Shown here piece after piece: positions 23,841-34,300 of a stretch of 64,000 nt of DNA. The position numbers were made by a program, and so were the translations under genes. The stretch's first letter is position 1. Every line of letters begins with the position of its first letter. The stretch covers positions 1-64,000 of the forward strand of contig NZ_CABVPR010000030.1 of assembly GCF_902499135.1 (NCBI RefSeq), in the 5' to 3' direction. This stretch comes from Burkholderia dolosa. Its GTDB lineage: Bacteria; Pseudomonadota; Gammaproteobacteria; Burkholderiales; Burkholderiaceae. The notes beneath the pieces are model-generated. The model was not told the origin of the DNA. It searched no databases and worked only from the letters and a program-made list of their open reading frames with translations.

Positions 23841-26800
23841 CTAGCGGTCCAGGTACGCCAGCCACTCACCGCCCGGCACGACATCGTCGTCGACATCGCC
23901 CGTCAACCGCGTGGTTAGATCGATCGGCCCGTCTGCACAGATTGCGCCGTCGACGTCGGCCGTCGGACGCATCAGCGATACGGCGCGGCCGGTCGGATTC
24001 GCAGCGCTTAACGGATTGGACACGTAGCGATACGGACTCACGCCGGCCGGCGCCGAACGGTCTGGACTCAGATAGCGCCCGGCGTCGGGATCGTAGTAAC
24101 GCCGGCCATTCAGGTGCAGCCCCGTCTCGTCGTCCAGATACTGACCTGCAAACCGTAACGGCTGCCACACCGGCGTGGCGAGCCGCGTCCACGGTATCAC
24201 GCGTCCCCATGCGTTGTAGCGGCCGCTCCACACGAGCTTGCCGCCCTCGTCGGTCAGCGCGACCGCGGTGCCGGCGAGATCGGTTTGGTAGTGATACACG
24301 TGCGTCGCGTAAAACGTGCCGTCGTCCCTGCGTTGCCGATGCACGCAGGCGAGCGGCGCAAACCCGACAGCGCCTTCCCGTGCCGGCTGATACAGATAGA
24401 TCCGCACGTTGTCGCCCGTCGTTTCCTGAACGAGGCGCTCGCCCTGCCAGACGAAGCGCGTGACCGCCTCCGCGCGATCCGCCGGCCCGAGCATCCCGCT
24501 CGCTGTCGGTTGCGAAACCGATTTGGCCACGCGACGCCCCAGCGCGTCGTAACGGTAGCGCACGACGCATCGTCTGCTGCGCGCGCTCATCAGCCGACCG
24601 TCCGCGTCCCACGTGAACGTCTGTTCGCAGGCCGCGCCTCGCTTCGCGACCACCTGTCCCCACGAATCGTATTCGTAGCGATATCCGCGGTGCTCGCGTA
24701 GCCGGTGATCGGGATAGACGGTACGTTGCCATCCAGCGCTCGGCGTATCGAGCAGATTGCCGGCGGCATCCCACGTGAAGTGTTCGAGGCCGATGTCGTC
24801 CGACACGACCCGCAGCAGGCAGCCGCGACGATCGTAGTCGTAATAGGTGCGACCGTTGAAGCGATCGTCGACCTGCACGAGGTGACCGGCCGGGCTGTAG
24901 CGGAACTCGCGCCAGAACTCGGCGCTGCCCGGCAGCATCTCGTTGTCGGACGTGCGCGTCACCGTCATCGCAAACCAGCGCTCGAGCGATGAGCCCGCAT
25001 AAACGGAACGCAGGTACAGCTCGCCGACGGAGCGCAGCAATTGACGCGTTCCGAGCTCGTAATGGAACGCGGCGATAGCGCGCACGTCGTCGCCGTGCGC
25101 CAGCCCCGCGAGCGCGACCGTACCGACGTCGTCACGCTCCGTCTTCACGATGTGTCCGTCGGGAAGCGTGACTGCGACGAGCCGTCCTGCAGCGTCATAC
25201 GCGTAGCGCAGCGTGCCGTGCATGTCATGCTCCGCCGTCACGCGGCCGGCTGCGTCGTATTCGAAGCGAAGCGTGTCAGGCTCCACGCCGATCGCCGCCC
25301 CCGCGTCGGTCGGCAGGCATTGGATCATCCCGAGCAAACTGTCGCGTACGTACGTGTAGCGATAGCGCGCATGCTCGGTGTCGCGGCCTACCACCCGGCC
25401 GAGCGCATCGGTGGCGAACGTTTCGATCCGAGTGTGCCCGTCCGACGTCCACGTGATCTGCTGCAAATCTCCGGACGCCGCGTAGGAGAACGAACGCGTG
25501 ACGCCGTCCGCATCGACGACCGACGTCAGCCGGTCGACCGGGCCCCAGGTCAGGCGCTGAATGCCGCCATTGCCGGCAACGGTCCGGATCCTGCGGCCGT
25601 GTGCGTCGAACTCGTGCGCGGTAACGTTCCCCTCCTCATCGACCGCACGCACCACGCATCCGTATTGATCGCGATGCCAGTGCCGCGCCTGCCCGTCCAC
25701 GCCGATCGACGTGATCAATTGCCCGGCGGCGTTCCAGACCCGACGCTCCTGCCTGCCGTCCGGCAGCGTGATGACCTGCGGTCGTCCGAGCAGATCCGGT
25801 TCGAACTGCGTGACGGCGCCGAATGGATCCGTGATGGCCGCGACATGTCCGTTGGCGTCGCGCCGATAGACCGTCGTGCGTCCCGCGGCGTCGGTGCGCT
25901 TCAGCACGAGGCCGCGCGCGTCGCACTCCAGCACGACTGCGCCGCGCTGCTCGTGCGTGTCGGTTCGAATCTGCACGCCGTCACGCTCCTCATACGCAAT
26001 CTGCGTGATGCCATCGGACGGCGACTGGAACTGCGTCGGACGCAACTGCTCGTCGCGCTGCCACAGCCACGTCCGATCGTCTTGCAGGCGAATGCTCAAC
26101 GGCTCGCGTGTCGCGAACGCGTACACCGTCGAACGCACGCCGTCCAGCGGCGTCTCCTCGCGGGTCGGCCGGCCCAGATTGTCGTTGACCACGCGTATCT
26201 GGCGGTCGCCCGGCAGCGTCAGCTCGGTCGGCCATCCCGCGCCGTCGTATTGAAACGCATATCGCCGGCCGTCGAAATCGGCGTAAGCAAGCACGCGGCC
26301 GTGCTGGTCGTACTGCCAGTGCGCGGTATGACCGAACACGTCGGTCGCGCGCGTGCCGCGCTCGCCCAGTTCGTACGTGCAGCGTTCACGCGCGCCGCGA
26401 CACGTCGAGCGCTCGACGACGCGCGGCGCGCCGCCGATCGTTTGCCACGTATAACGCGTCGTCTGACGAAGCGGGCCGACTTCTTCGATCATCCGGCCAT
26501 CGGCATCGTAGGCAAAGCCGCGAACGATGTCGCCGTGCCGGTTGCGCACTTCGGCGAGCCGGCCGTGCTCGTCATATGCGTAGCGAACGAGGAAGCCGGT
26601 CGGGCCGCCGTCGACGCATTCAATGCCGGTCAAATGCACCGCGTCGCGCTCATAGTGCATGCGCAGCTCGTGCCCGCACGTGCCGCGCATGCGCAGCAAA
26701 CGCCCAGCGCCGTCCCAGATGCAGCCGATCCGGCGACGCGCGAGATCCTCGACGTACTTGATGCGCGCGACGCCGTGTTGGTCGAATTCTCCGAACACGG

Positions 26801-27293
26801 TGTAATGAGGTGTCAGATCGGCGACGACGAACCTGTCGTCGGCCAGTCGCGCGACGTGAAGCTGCTCGGACGACACGACGATCTGACTACCTCGCTCGGG
26901 CATCGGCAGCGACACGGTCCGGCCCTGATCGTCGACGTAGTCGATCCGGTCGCCGTCCCGGCGTCGCAACACGGCGTCCCAGCCGGTCCGCCAGCCGGTT
27001 CCGAGCATGCCGTCGACGGACAGCGCACTCGAATAGAACCGCGCCCAACTCATCGGCAAACGGCCCGGCAGCGTGAAGTCGACTTCGTTGCGCGACAGGC
27101 ATATCTTGCTGCCCGACACCATGTCGACCGACTCGCACAGGAGGCCCGACAGCGCGCGGTCGACGCCATAGCGACGGGCGAGATCGCCCGGCTGCTGCCG
27201 ATGACGGTCGACGCGCGGCGCGATGTCGACCGACTCCAGCACCGTCCCGGGCAGCCCGGCAAGCACGCCGCCCAATCCTCCGATTCCACTCAT
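23841..27293 (-). CDS. RHS/YD-repeat protein of the T6SS cluster
   Basis: 1150 residues. An N-terminal DUF6531-type region (SGSKICLSRNEVDFTLPG) is followed by many YD repeats (for example YAYDEHGRLAEV, FEYDAAGRVTAE) forming the RHS shell, and the RHS core end YLSPDRSAPAGVSPYRYVSN. Only about 50 residues follow that core, so no normal C-terminal toxin domain is visible. The usual DPxG autocleavage pair is degenerate (DRSA and NPTG). No immunity gene can fit in the 78 bases before the convergent glycosyltransferase gene. It follows a PAAR gene by 38 bases, so it is probably delivered with or mounted on VgrG/PAAR. The ATG at 27293 gives a Gly-rich start; there is no N-terminal PAAR. Confidence 0.88.
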   Translation of the reverse strand: MSGIGGLGGVLAGLPGTVLESVDIAPRVDRHRQQPGDLARRYGVDRALSGLLCESVDMVSGSKICLSRNEVDFTLPGRLPMSWARFYSSALSVDGMLGTGWRTGWDAVLRRRDGDRIDYVDDQGRTVSLPMPERGSQIVVSSEQLHVARLADDRFVVADLTPHYTVFGEFDQHGVARIKYVEDLARRRIGCIWDGAGRLLRMRGTCGHELRMHYERDAVHLTGIECVDGGPTGFLVRYAYDEHGRLAEVRNRHGDIVRGFAYDADGRMIEEVGPLRQTTRYTWQTIGGAPRVVERSTCRGARERCTYELGERGTRATDVFGHTAHWQYDQHGRVLAYADFDGRRYAFQYDGAGWPTELTLPGDRQIRVVNDNLGRPTREETPLDGVRSTVYAFATREPLSIRLQDDRTWLWQRDEQLRPTQFQSPSDGITQIAYEERDGVQIRTDTHEQRGAVVLECDARGLVLKRTDAAGRTTVYRRDANGHVAAITDPFGAVTQFEPDLLGRPQVITLPDGRQERRVWNAAGQLITSIGVDGQARHWHRDQYGCVVRAVDEEGNVTAHEFDAHGRRIRTVAGNGGIQRLTWGPVDRLTSVVDADGVTRSFSYAASGDLQQITWTSDGHTRIETFATDALGRVVGRDTEHARYRYTYVRDSLLGMIQCLPTDAGAAIGVEPDTLRFEYDAAGRVTAEHDMHGTLRYAYDAAGRLVAVTLPDGHIVKTERDDVGTVALAGLAHGDDVRAIAAFHYELGTRQLLRSVGELYLRSVYAGSSLERWFAMTVTRTSDNEMLPGSAEFWREFRYSPAGHLVQVDDRFNGRTYYDYDRRGCLLRVVSDDIGLEHFTWDAAGNLLDTPSAGWQRTVYPDHRLREHRGYRYEYDSWGQVVAKRGAACEQTFTWDADGRLMSARSRRCVVRYRYDALGRRVAKSVSQPTASGMLGPADRAEAVTRFVWQGERLVQETTGDNVRIYLYQPAREGAVGFAPLACVHRQRRDDGTFYATHVYHYQTDLAGTAVALTDEGGKLVWSGRYNAWGRVIPWTRLATPVWQPLRFAGQYLDDETGLHLNGRRYYDPDAGRYLSPDRSAPAGVSPYRYVSNPLSAANPTGRAVSLMRPTADVDGAICADGPIDLTTRLTGDVDDDVVPGGEWLAYLDR

Positions 27294-27331
27294 GCGAACT
27301 CCCTGAACTTCTTGAATTGCCGTTAGTGCCG

Positions 27332-27598
27332 TCAGCCGCCGATGAACACGTCGCCGGACCCGGTGACGACCGGTGCGCCGCAGCACGTACAGCACGCCAC
27401 GAACGCTGCCGGGATGCCGTTGATGAACACGGACCCGGAGCCGACGACGACTGCCTGGGCTGAACAATGGACACCGCATACCGCGACGCTGCCGACATGC
27501 GCGGCCGGTATCCCGTTGGTGAACACATTTCCCGAGCCGGTCACGATCGCACCACCATGGCCTATCGCGTCACCGACTCTAGCTGCAGGACTGCTCAT
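27332..27598 (-). CDS. PAAR-domain T6SS spike tip protein
   Basis: 88 residues, essentially a single PAAR domain with repeated GSGxVFxNGIPAA units. PAAR proteins cap the VgrG trimer and can carry effectors. It contains a Cys-rich CCTCC segment and His residues that may form the metal site. It lies between vgrG (85 bases upstream) and the RHS gene (38 bases downstream), which supports a VgrG-PAAR-RHS module. Confidence 0.9.
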   Translation of the reverse strand: MSSPAARVGDAIGHGGAIVTGSGNVFTNGIPAAHVGSVAVCGVHCSAQAVVVGSGSVFINGIPAAFVACCTCCGAPVVTGSGDVFIGG

Positions 27599-27683
27599 GA
27601 AGAACGCTCTCCAGTCGAAACCACGCCGTTCGTTGCCGCAACGACCGTCGGGCGCGCAGCGGCATACGGCTTGGCAATGAAAT

Positions 27684-30263
27684 TCAAATCTCCGAAACCG
27701 ATGGCTCCTCGCTCGGCGGTGGCGTCTCGCTTGGCGGCGGCGTTTCGCTCGGCGGCGGCGTTTCGCTCGGCGGCGGTTCCTCGCTCGGCGGTGGCGTTTC
27801 GCTCGGTGGCGGCTCCTCGCTCGGCGGCGGCTCCTCGCTCGGCGGCGGCGCTTCGCTCGGTGGTGGCGTCTCGCTCGGCGGTGGTGTTTCGCTCGGTGGC
27901 GGCTCCTCGCTTGGCGGCGGTTCCTCGCTCGGTGGCGGTTCCTCGCTTGGCGGCGGTTCCTCGCTTGGCGGCGGTTCCTCGCTCGGCGGCGGCTCCTCGC
28001 TTGGCGGCGGCGCTTCGCTCGGTGGTGGCGTCTCGCTCGGCGGTGGCGTCTCGCTCGGCGGCGGCTCCTCGCTCGGCGGCGGCACCTCGCTCGGCGGTGG
28101 AGGATTGACGGTCGGCGGCGGCGGTACGGGCGGCAAAACCGGCTTGGTGATTCTCAAGAACGATCGCGGCAACGGGATCGGCGGAATCGCACCGCCGCCA
28201 CCACCGCCGCCTGCGCCGCTGCCGTCGCAGCATCCGGGGTTCAACTGCAGCGGCGAGCCCTGGACGACCACCTCGTCGCTGCCGACGATCCGGATCTTCG
28301 TGCCGACCAGCTTGATCGTGCCGTCGGCCGTCATGTTGATGGCCGATGCGCCGCATACGATCGACAGCGCGCCGCCGACGTTCACCGCATAAGCGCCACC
28401 GACCGACGTCGACATCGCGCCGCCCACCGCGATCCCGTACGCGCCGCCGACGTTCAGCCCGCACGCGCCGCCGATCATGGTGGACTCGGCGCCGCCCACC
28501 GCGTAGCTCGCGGCGCCGCCCACGACGCTGCTGAACATCCCGCCGACTGCGCGCGTATGCGTCAGTCCGACGCCCAGCGACAGATTCACGCCGACCGTAT
28601 GCGACTCGTTGTTCTTCGTCAGGCGGTTCATGTCACGCTCCGCCTGCACGTGGAATTCCTCCGCACCCAACTTGTCTTCGAAGCGGATGCCGTTGTAGTT
28701 GTCGCGGCCGCCGGTGATCGTCTTGCTCTTGAAGCCGCTTTTCGTCGCTTCCGCAGGCAGGTCCCACGGCGGCGGCGTCACGGTGTTGTACAGGCTGCCG
28801 AGGATCAATGGTCGATCCGGGTCGCCGTTCATGAAACCGACGATCACTTCCTGCCCGATCCGCGGAATGTAGATGCCGCCGAAGTTCACGCCCGCCCACG
28901 CCTGGCTCACACGCACCCAGCACGAATCCGTCGCATCGTTGCGCGCATACCGGTCCCACAGGAAGCGCACCTTGACGCGGCCGAACTCGTCGGTCCACAC
29001 CTCGTGTCCCGGCGGGCCGACGACGATCGCCGATTGCGGGCCGCTCGTGGTCGGCTTCGGCGTCTCGCGCGGCATCCGGAACACTTCGCTCGTCGGCTGC
29101 ACGATCAGCTCGTTGCCGCACTCGTAGCGATAGCCGCTGCCGGATTCGTCCGCGATTTCGGTCAGCATCAGCGCCGATTCGACGATCAGGTACTCGCGAT
29201 TCGCTTCCTCGTGCTGATGGTTCGTCAGCGTGAACGTCTGGCCGCACGCGAGACCGCGCACGTTGCCCTTGCCGAATGCGCGCGTGCCGGCCGCACGACG
29301 CTCCTCCATCCGGATGCGGCTGATCAGGTCGCCATGCTTGCTGTCGGTATAGTCGCCCGGCCATTCGAACAGTTCGCCCTCGCCCCAGTTCGTATCGCGC
29401 GGTTGATGATTCGACGTCACGAGCAGCGCCCGCGGGCGCGTGAAATCGAAATCGTCGACGACCACGCGGCCCGGCCTCAGCGACTCGTTTGTCGAGAAGT
29501 AGTCGAGATACTCGATGTCGATCTTGCCGCCTTCCGGATGATGGCGAATTTCGTGATAGGCGGCACTCGGCGAGCGGCGATGCGCGCCGATGTGATCGCA
29601 CAGCACGAGACGGTGCTTCCCAGCGGAATGCTCGAAGAACCAGTAAATCCCCCATTCCTCCATCAGGCGCTGGATGAAATCGAAATCCGTCTCGCCGTAC
29701 TGGACCTGGAACGCCCGCGGTTCGTTGCGCGCGCTCTCGCCCTGCACCGTGTATTTGTCGACGTCGAGCCGCTTGTCGACCGGATACGGATAATCGCTCA
29801 GCACGGTGTCGATGATCTCGACCACCGTCTTGTCCTGAAAAATCTTGTAGTCGCTCGTCAGCGTGGCGAGCCAGAGCCACGGCCGCAGTACGATCCGATA
29901 GACGTTGTAGCGCCCTTCGGTACGCAGGAAACCCGCTTTCACGACGAGGCCGCTGATTTCGCGTCCGCCGGCGCCGACACCGCCTTCGGCGCCCGTGCCG
30001 ACGCCCTCGAGCTGCACGCTGACGGTCATCTCCGTCCCGATCATTGCCTTCAGATCGAGGTTCGCACTCGTCGACAACGGCACGTGAAAATCGTCCGGCG
30101 TGCGCAGCAGCAGCTCGTATGCGTACAGCCTCCCGAGGTGTTCTTCGCCGCGCAGCGACAGGAACCGCAGCGCGGGCCGGCCGAGCAGCCGCGGCATCGC
30201 GTCGCTGCGAACCGTTACCGTGCGCTCCTGAACGATCGGTCCTTCCGAAGAGTTGATTGACAT
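27684..30263 (-). CDS. vgrG: T6SS spike protein VgrG (TssI) with a proline-rich repeat tail
   Basis: 859 residues. It has the gp27-like base (about 30-400), the gp5 OB-fold (VWTDEFGRVKVRFLWDRYA), and the conserved GGIYIPRIGQEVIVGF and DPDRPLILGSLYN. A beta-helix with VGGA repeats runs to about 670. After a CC and poly-Gly segment the protein continues into a Pro-rich stretch and 22 hexapeptides PPPSE(E/T/A/V), residues about 722-853, ending PSVSEI. Such a tail is not part of ordinary VgrG proteins. No effector enzyme domain is recognisable. The ATG at 30263 (MSINSSEG) precedes the VgrG domain; PAAR follows. Confidence 0.94.
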   Translation of the reverse strand: MSINSSEGPIVQERTVTVRSDAMPRLLGRPALRFLSLRGEEHLGRLYAYELLLRTPDDFHVPLSTSANLDLKAMIGTEMTVSVQLEGVGTGAEGGVGAGGREISGLVVKAGFLRTEGRYNVYRIVLRPWLWLATLTSDYKIFQDKTVVEIIDTVLSDYPYPVDKRLDVDKYTVQGESARNEPRAFQVQYGETDFDFIQRLMEEWGIYWFFEHSAGKHRLVLCDHIGAHRRSPSAAYHEIRHHPEGGKIDIEYLDYFSTNESLRPGRVVVDDFDFTRPRALLVTSNHQPRDTNWGEGELFEWPGDYTDSKHGDLISRIRMEERRAAGTRAFGKGNVRGLACGQTFTLTNHQHEEANREYLIVESALMLTEIADESGSGYRYECGNELIVQPTSEVFRMPRETPKPTTSGPQSAIVVGPPGHEVWTDEFGRVKVRFLWDRYARNDATDSCWVRVSQAWAGVNFGGIYIPRIGQEVIVGFMNGDPDRPLILGSLYNTVTPPPWDLPAEATKSGFKSKTITGGRDNYNGIRFEDKLGAEEFHVQAERDMNRLTKNNESHTVGVNLSLGVGLTHTRAVGGMFSSVVGGAASYAVGGAESTMIGGACGLNVGGAYGIAVGGAMSTSVGGAYAVNVGGALSIVCGASAINMTADGTIKLVGTKIRIVGSDEVVVQGSPLQLNPGCCDGSGAGGGGGGGAIPPIPLPRSFLRITKPVLPPVPPPPTVNPPPPSEVPPPSEEPPPSETPPPSETPPPSEAPPPSEEPPPSEEPPPSEEPPPSEEPPPSEEPPPSEEPPPSETPPPSETPPPSEAPPPSEEPPPSEEPPPSETPPPSEEPPPSETPPPSETPPPSETPPPSEEPSVSEI
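27705..28100 (-). repeat. 22-copy, 18-bp tandem repeat in the vgrG 3' end
   Basis: Each 18-bp unit encodes PPPSE plus one variable residue (Glu, Thr, Ala or Val in the last codon). Units differ mainly at synonymous positions and at the last codon, and the array is continuous with no interruption. It is a likely site of in-frame length variation by slippage. Confidence 0.92.
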
Positions 30264-30356
30264 GCGGTCTTTTCGCTCCCACTCACCCAAAACAAACATG
30301 CGCGCGTGCGCATCGCGTCATATGCGCCGGCAGTCGCGCGGCGGCTCGACACGACG

Positions 30357-30920
30357 TCACGGGCCGGCCGCACGCGCGGGATACCGGACTCGCACGGCCG
30401 CGCGCCGGAGCAGCACGTCGATCAGCAGATCGGCGCCGATGCTCGTTGCGGCATCGCGCAGATAGCTCGCAGCCAGTTCGAGATCGGCCGGCTCGCGCGC
30501 ATCGACGATCTTTCGGCCGAACGCTACGACTCGCCGCATGCAATAGATCGCGCGCGCGGCTGGAACCGGCGGCGCATCGCCCACCGGATCGATGCCCACG
30601 ATCCAGCCGATCGGCACCGCATGCACGCCGAGCCACTCGCCGAGCATCCCGGCAATCGTCGCGAGGTTGCCGCCGGCACACAGCGCTGCCGCATTCGCGT
30701 CGTCGACACGCTGCAGCTGCGAAGCTGCCAGCCATAACGCGCGTTCGAGCTTTTTGATGTGCGGCGTGCGACGAAAAGCAATCAGTTCGCGGTATTCGCG
30801 CTGACGGCTGCGCAGCGTCGTGCAATTCGATGCAAGCGCTCGTTCGAGTGCGCGCGTGCTCGCGTCGTGCTCGCTCGGCAGTTGATCGAACGTGTATGTG
30901 TCAGCGTTCCGTATGTTCAT
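30357..30920 (-). CDS. hypothetical protein between tssM and vgrG
   Basis: 187 residues, not recognised. No signal peptide is present. The sequence has a helical first half (STRALERALASNCTTLRSRQREYREL, about 25-50) and a C-terminal region with Ala/Val-rich helices that could be soluble or weakly hydrophobic (AIYCMRRVVAFGRKIVDAREP). The ATG at 30920 is chosen because GAGG lies seven bases upstream; the frame stays open to 31097, but the added residues are low-complexity. Its place immediately before vgrG-PAAR-RHS suggests an adaptor or chaperone for loading, which is inference only. Confidence 0.6.
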   Translation of the reverse strand: MNIRNADTYTFDQLPSEHDASTRALERALASNCTTLRSRQREYRELIAFRRTPHIKKLERALWLAASQLQRVDDANAAALCAGGNLATIAGMLGEWLGVHAVPIGWIVGIDPVGDAPPVPAARAIYCMRRVVAFGRKIVDAREPADLELAASYLRDAATSIGADLLIDVLLRRAAVRVRYPARAAGP

Positions 30921-31325
30921 GAATCTGCCTCGACTCGACATCGACGAAGCGCCCCGTATTTCGATCCGATTCTCGTTCGTCGCGACAGGCTGCTGCGGCC
31001 GCTTCGTATGCGCGTGCACCGTGGACCCATTGACGACGGACGAAGCCGCCGCAGTCGTCCTGCCGCCGGCGCCGTCCGCCGTCGCGCCCGGCCGCACATC
31101 GCAGCAGCGTCGTCCGCGGACGCGCCCGGCACGCCGGCCGGCATGCGTGCGCAGTCATTCGGCGGGCTGTGTCGAACGGCACGCAGCACAGTCGCCGCCC
31201 GGCGAGCGGATCGCCACGGCATACGGGCTCGCGCCGCCGGCAAAGAACCTGCGCGTCCGTCGCGCGGTGACGGATCTGTGAGCTCGATGCCGGCAGCCGC
31301 CTCGTCGTCGCCCGCATCCCGACGC
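30921..31325. other. gap between tssM and the hypothetical gene
   Basis: 405 bases with no confidently called gene. A plus-strand open frame (30892-31281) and an upstream extension of the minus-strand gene to 31097 are both possible, but both are low-complexity and lack family matches. A promoter for the vgrG module may lie here. Confidence 0.35.
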
Positions 31326-34300
31326 TCATGCGAGGCCTCCCGGACATTGAAAGTCGGTCAGCAGATTGCTCGTCAGCGGATTCGACTGCCCGCTCGTCAT
31401 CAGTTCGAGCGCCGCATGCCGGCCGTCGAAATCGAAATCCAGCGTCAGCCGGCTCGCCGACGCGGTGCCGGTGAGCCGGCCTCGCTCGATCAACCGGAAC
31501 AGCGCCCACGGCCCGGTGGTGACGATCGTCGACGTATCGGGCCGGATCGCGGGGCGCGCGGCGACTTCGGCCATCGCTCCGCCGCGCGGACCGGGCCAGC
31601 TCAGCGCGAACGGCATGACGGGACCATGTACGTAACGCTGGGTCTGACCGTCGACGTCGATCAGCAATTCGGTGATCTCGGGGTCGATCGCCGCGACCTT
31701 GGCGTCCATCTTCCACGCCATCCGCTTCGCGCCCTGATCGCGAAAAAACACTTCGCGGATCGCGGACGCCCTTTCGAACGGTTCGAGGCTCGGCCCCTTG
31801 ATCGGCGGCATGCCGGGGCTCAGCGACTTGTAGCGCCACGGCTTCGCGTTCGTGTCGACATAGTTCGCGAGCGATTTCTGGAAAAATTCGTCGAATACGC
31901 CGCCCGCCGCGAACATGCGATTGAAGTCTTCTACGTCGACTTCCTGGCTGCTGCGCGCGAACGGATACTTTCCGCCGATCGTGCGTCGGCAGCTTTGCCC
32001 GACGCTCGTATCGACCTGCATCGCGAGCAACCCGCCGACTTCCTGTCCGACCTTGTCCGCGACCTGCGTCGCGATGCCGCCCAGTACGAGCCGCAACGGT
32101 GCCGGCAGCTTTTCCGCCTCCGTCTGCAACGTCGTGCCGATGTCGAGCGCGGGCGGCATGCTGTTGGCGGACAGCGCATTGCTCGCGACGACGACTCGCG
32201 TGTATTGCTCGTTGATCAGCGCGAGGATCGCGTCGAGTTGCAATGCCTTGGCGCCGCCGGCCGCGCCCGGCGTATCGGTCATCGCCGGGCCGCTGCCGGT
32301 GTCCGCCTGCCCGGTCGTGACCTCACGCAGCGCAGCGAAGCGGTTGTCGACGAATTCCTTTTCCATCCGCTGTTCGGGCCGCTGCGCGGCAAGCTTCGCT
32401 GCGTCGATGGCCGCGCTTTTCGCGACCGCGGACTGGCGGCCGACCGCCGTCAACGCGAGATCGCTCAGCGACGACGAGTCCGGCGCATCGACGATCGACA
32501 GCGAGGTTTCGCGAACCGCCGCGCGTGCGAGCCTCACCAGCGGCGAGTCCGGCGCCGCGAGCGCGCGCAACGTCGCCAGATCGAGCGTCAGTGTGCCGTC
32601 GCGGCCATTCTCGCCGCCGATCGCCGGCCGAATGTCGGCGAGAAACTGCTGCCAGTAGTTGCCGTAATCGATCAGATACTGACGACGAATCTCGTCGGCA
32701 AGCGACGACCTCGCCGTCACGACGCGCATCTGCTGTATCGACGCGACCAGGTCGCCGCGCTTGCCGACACGCCCCATGACCCAGTCGTCGTCGTTCTGTG
32801 CGCGCGCGAGGAATTCGGGCAGGCGCCGGCTGAACAGCGTGTGGTAGCCGTCGTACGTGTAGAGCCCCGGCACGCCCCGTTCGAAGCGCGAGCCCTCCAC
32901 CAGCCTGAAAAGCGACGCGCCCTGCAGCCCGAGCGCCTGCGCGAGCGTGAAATTGTCGGGCGCCTCTTTCGCCATCGCGCCGATCGCCCGCTCGTAAAGC
33001 CGTTTCGGCGCGGGATTCCGGCTCAGGAAGAGTCGCGCCTGCTGCACGAGCGCGGCATTCAGCCCGACGGTCGGCGTAATCGGACGGGCGTTGCCGAACA
33101 GCGCGTCCAGGTGCCGCGCCATCGCGTTGCGGCCGCCCATCGGCGCCGCGCTGTCGGAACGCTCCCAATCGCGCAGCACCCACGCCCTCACCGCGTTCGC
33201 GTCGTAGTGCTCGGCGTCGTACAGCATCAGGTAGACGGTTAGCGTCCGGTACACGTCGTCCGAGTCTTGCGCGGCGATCTGCGCACTCAGCTCGCGTTCG
33301 ACGCGCGTCACGATCTGCGGCAGCAACGTTTGCTTCAGCAGACTCAGATAGGTCGTGTCCGATGCCGTGACGATCGCCGGAACGACATAGAGCCCGTAGC
33401 GGTACGCGCCGCCCGGCGCGTCGAGATCGAGATCGCCGTGGCGCGGCAGATCCGCCGAACCGTCGAGCAGCCCCCCGATCGCAGCTGCCTTCGGCGCCTT
33501 GCCGTATGCCGCGGCACGCGCGGCAAGCGCCGACGTCTTGCCGGAAATCGCGGCCAGATAGTGCCGGTTGTTCTCATAGCTCACCGTCAGCGAAAACGCG
33601 AGCCACATGAACAGCGCCACACTGAGCAGATGACACGCGACACGCATCGCCCTGAAGCGAATCTCCCACTTCAGATCGGCTCTGACCAGATGCGCTTCCG
33701 GCACGATCACATGCTGGAACACGTTGCGCAGGAAGAAGCTGCGATGTCCGGACATCGCGCCGTCGCAACGCAACTGCGCCGATGCGCCGCTGCCCGCGCG
33801 CGGGCGCGCCAGCTTGCGCGTCAGCCGCTGCAGCACCGTGTCGCGATCGGCGGCCACGATCGCGTCCGTCTGCTCGGCGCTCGTGAAATACACGCCGCGC
33901 AGCATGTTCTGCAACTGTGCGTCGTCGTAACGCGAATCGAGGAATACCAGCTCGAGCAGATCCGCGAGCGGCGCCGACAGACTGCGAAACTCCTGAGCCA
34001 GCGGGTACAGTCGTTTGCGCCGCTCTCCCTCGTACTCTTCCAGCAGGCGGTTGTTCAGGCCCGCATCGATCCGCGCTTCGAGCAGCGTCAATTCGCGCAG
34101 GCAGTGACGTCGCAGCCCGTCGACGACCGGCGCGCCCGACTCGTCGCAAGGCAGCGTGAAGCCCCAGATCTGTGTGCGCGCGTCGGCGGTCAGCGACTGG
34201 AAATACTCGGTGAAGCCGGGCAACAGATCGAGCTTCGTCACGAACACGTACACCGGGAAACGGATTCCCAGTTGCTGCCGCAGTTCGCCGAGCCGCGCCC

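Noticed and set aside
27705-28100. Regular 18-bp repeats that could suggest a CRISPR-like or non-coding satellite array
   Set aside because: There are no spacers, the unit is a multiple of three, and it continues the vgrG frame to a normal stop codon.
27684-28108. Long plus-strand open frame through the repeat encoding Arg/Ser/Ala-rich low-complexity sequence
   Set aside because: It is the antisense shadow of the vgrG repeat; no start signal or family features.
30892-31281. Plus-strand open frame between the hypothetical gene and tssM
   Set aside because: No ribosome binding site or recognisable domain, it overlaps the opposite-strand gene start, and residue composition drifts to low complexity.
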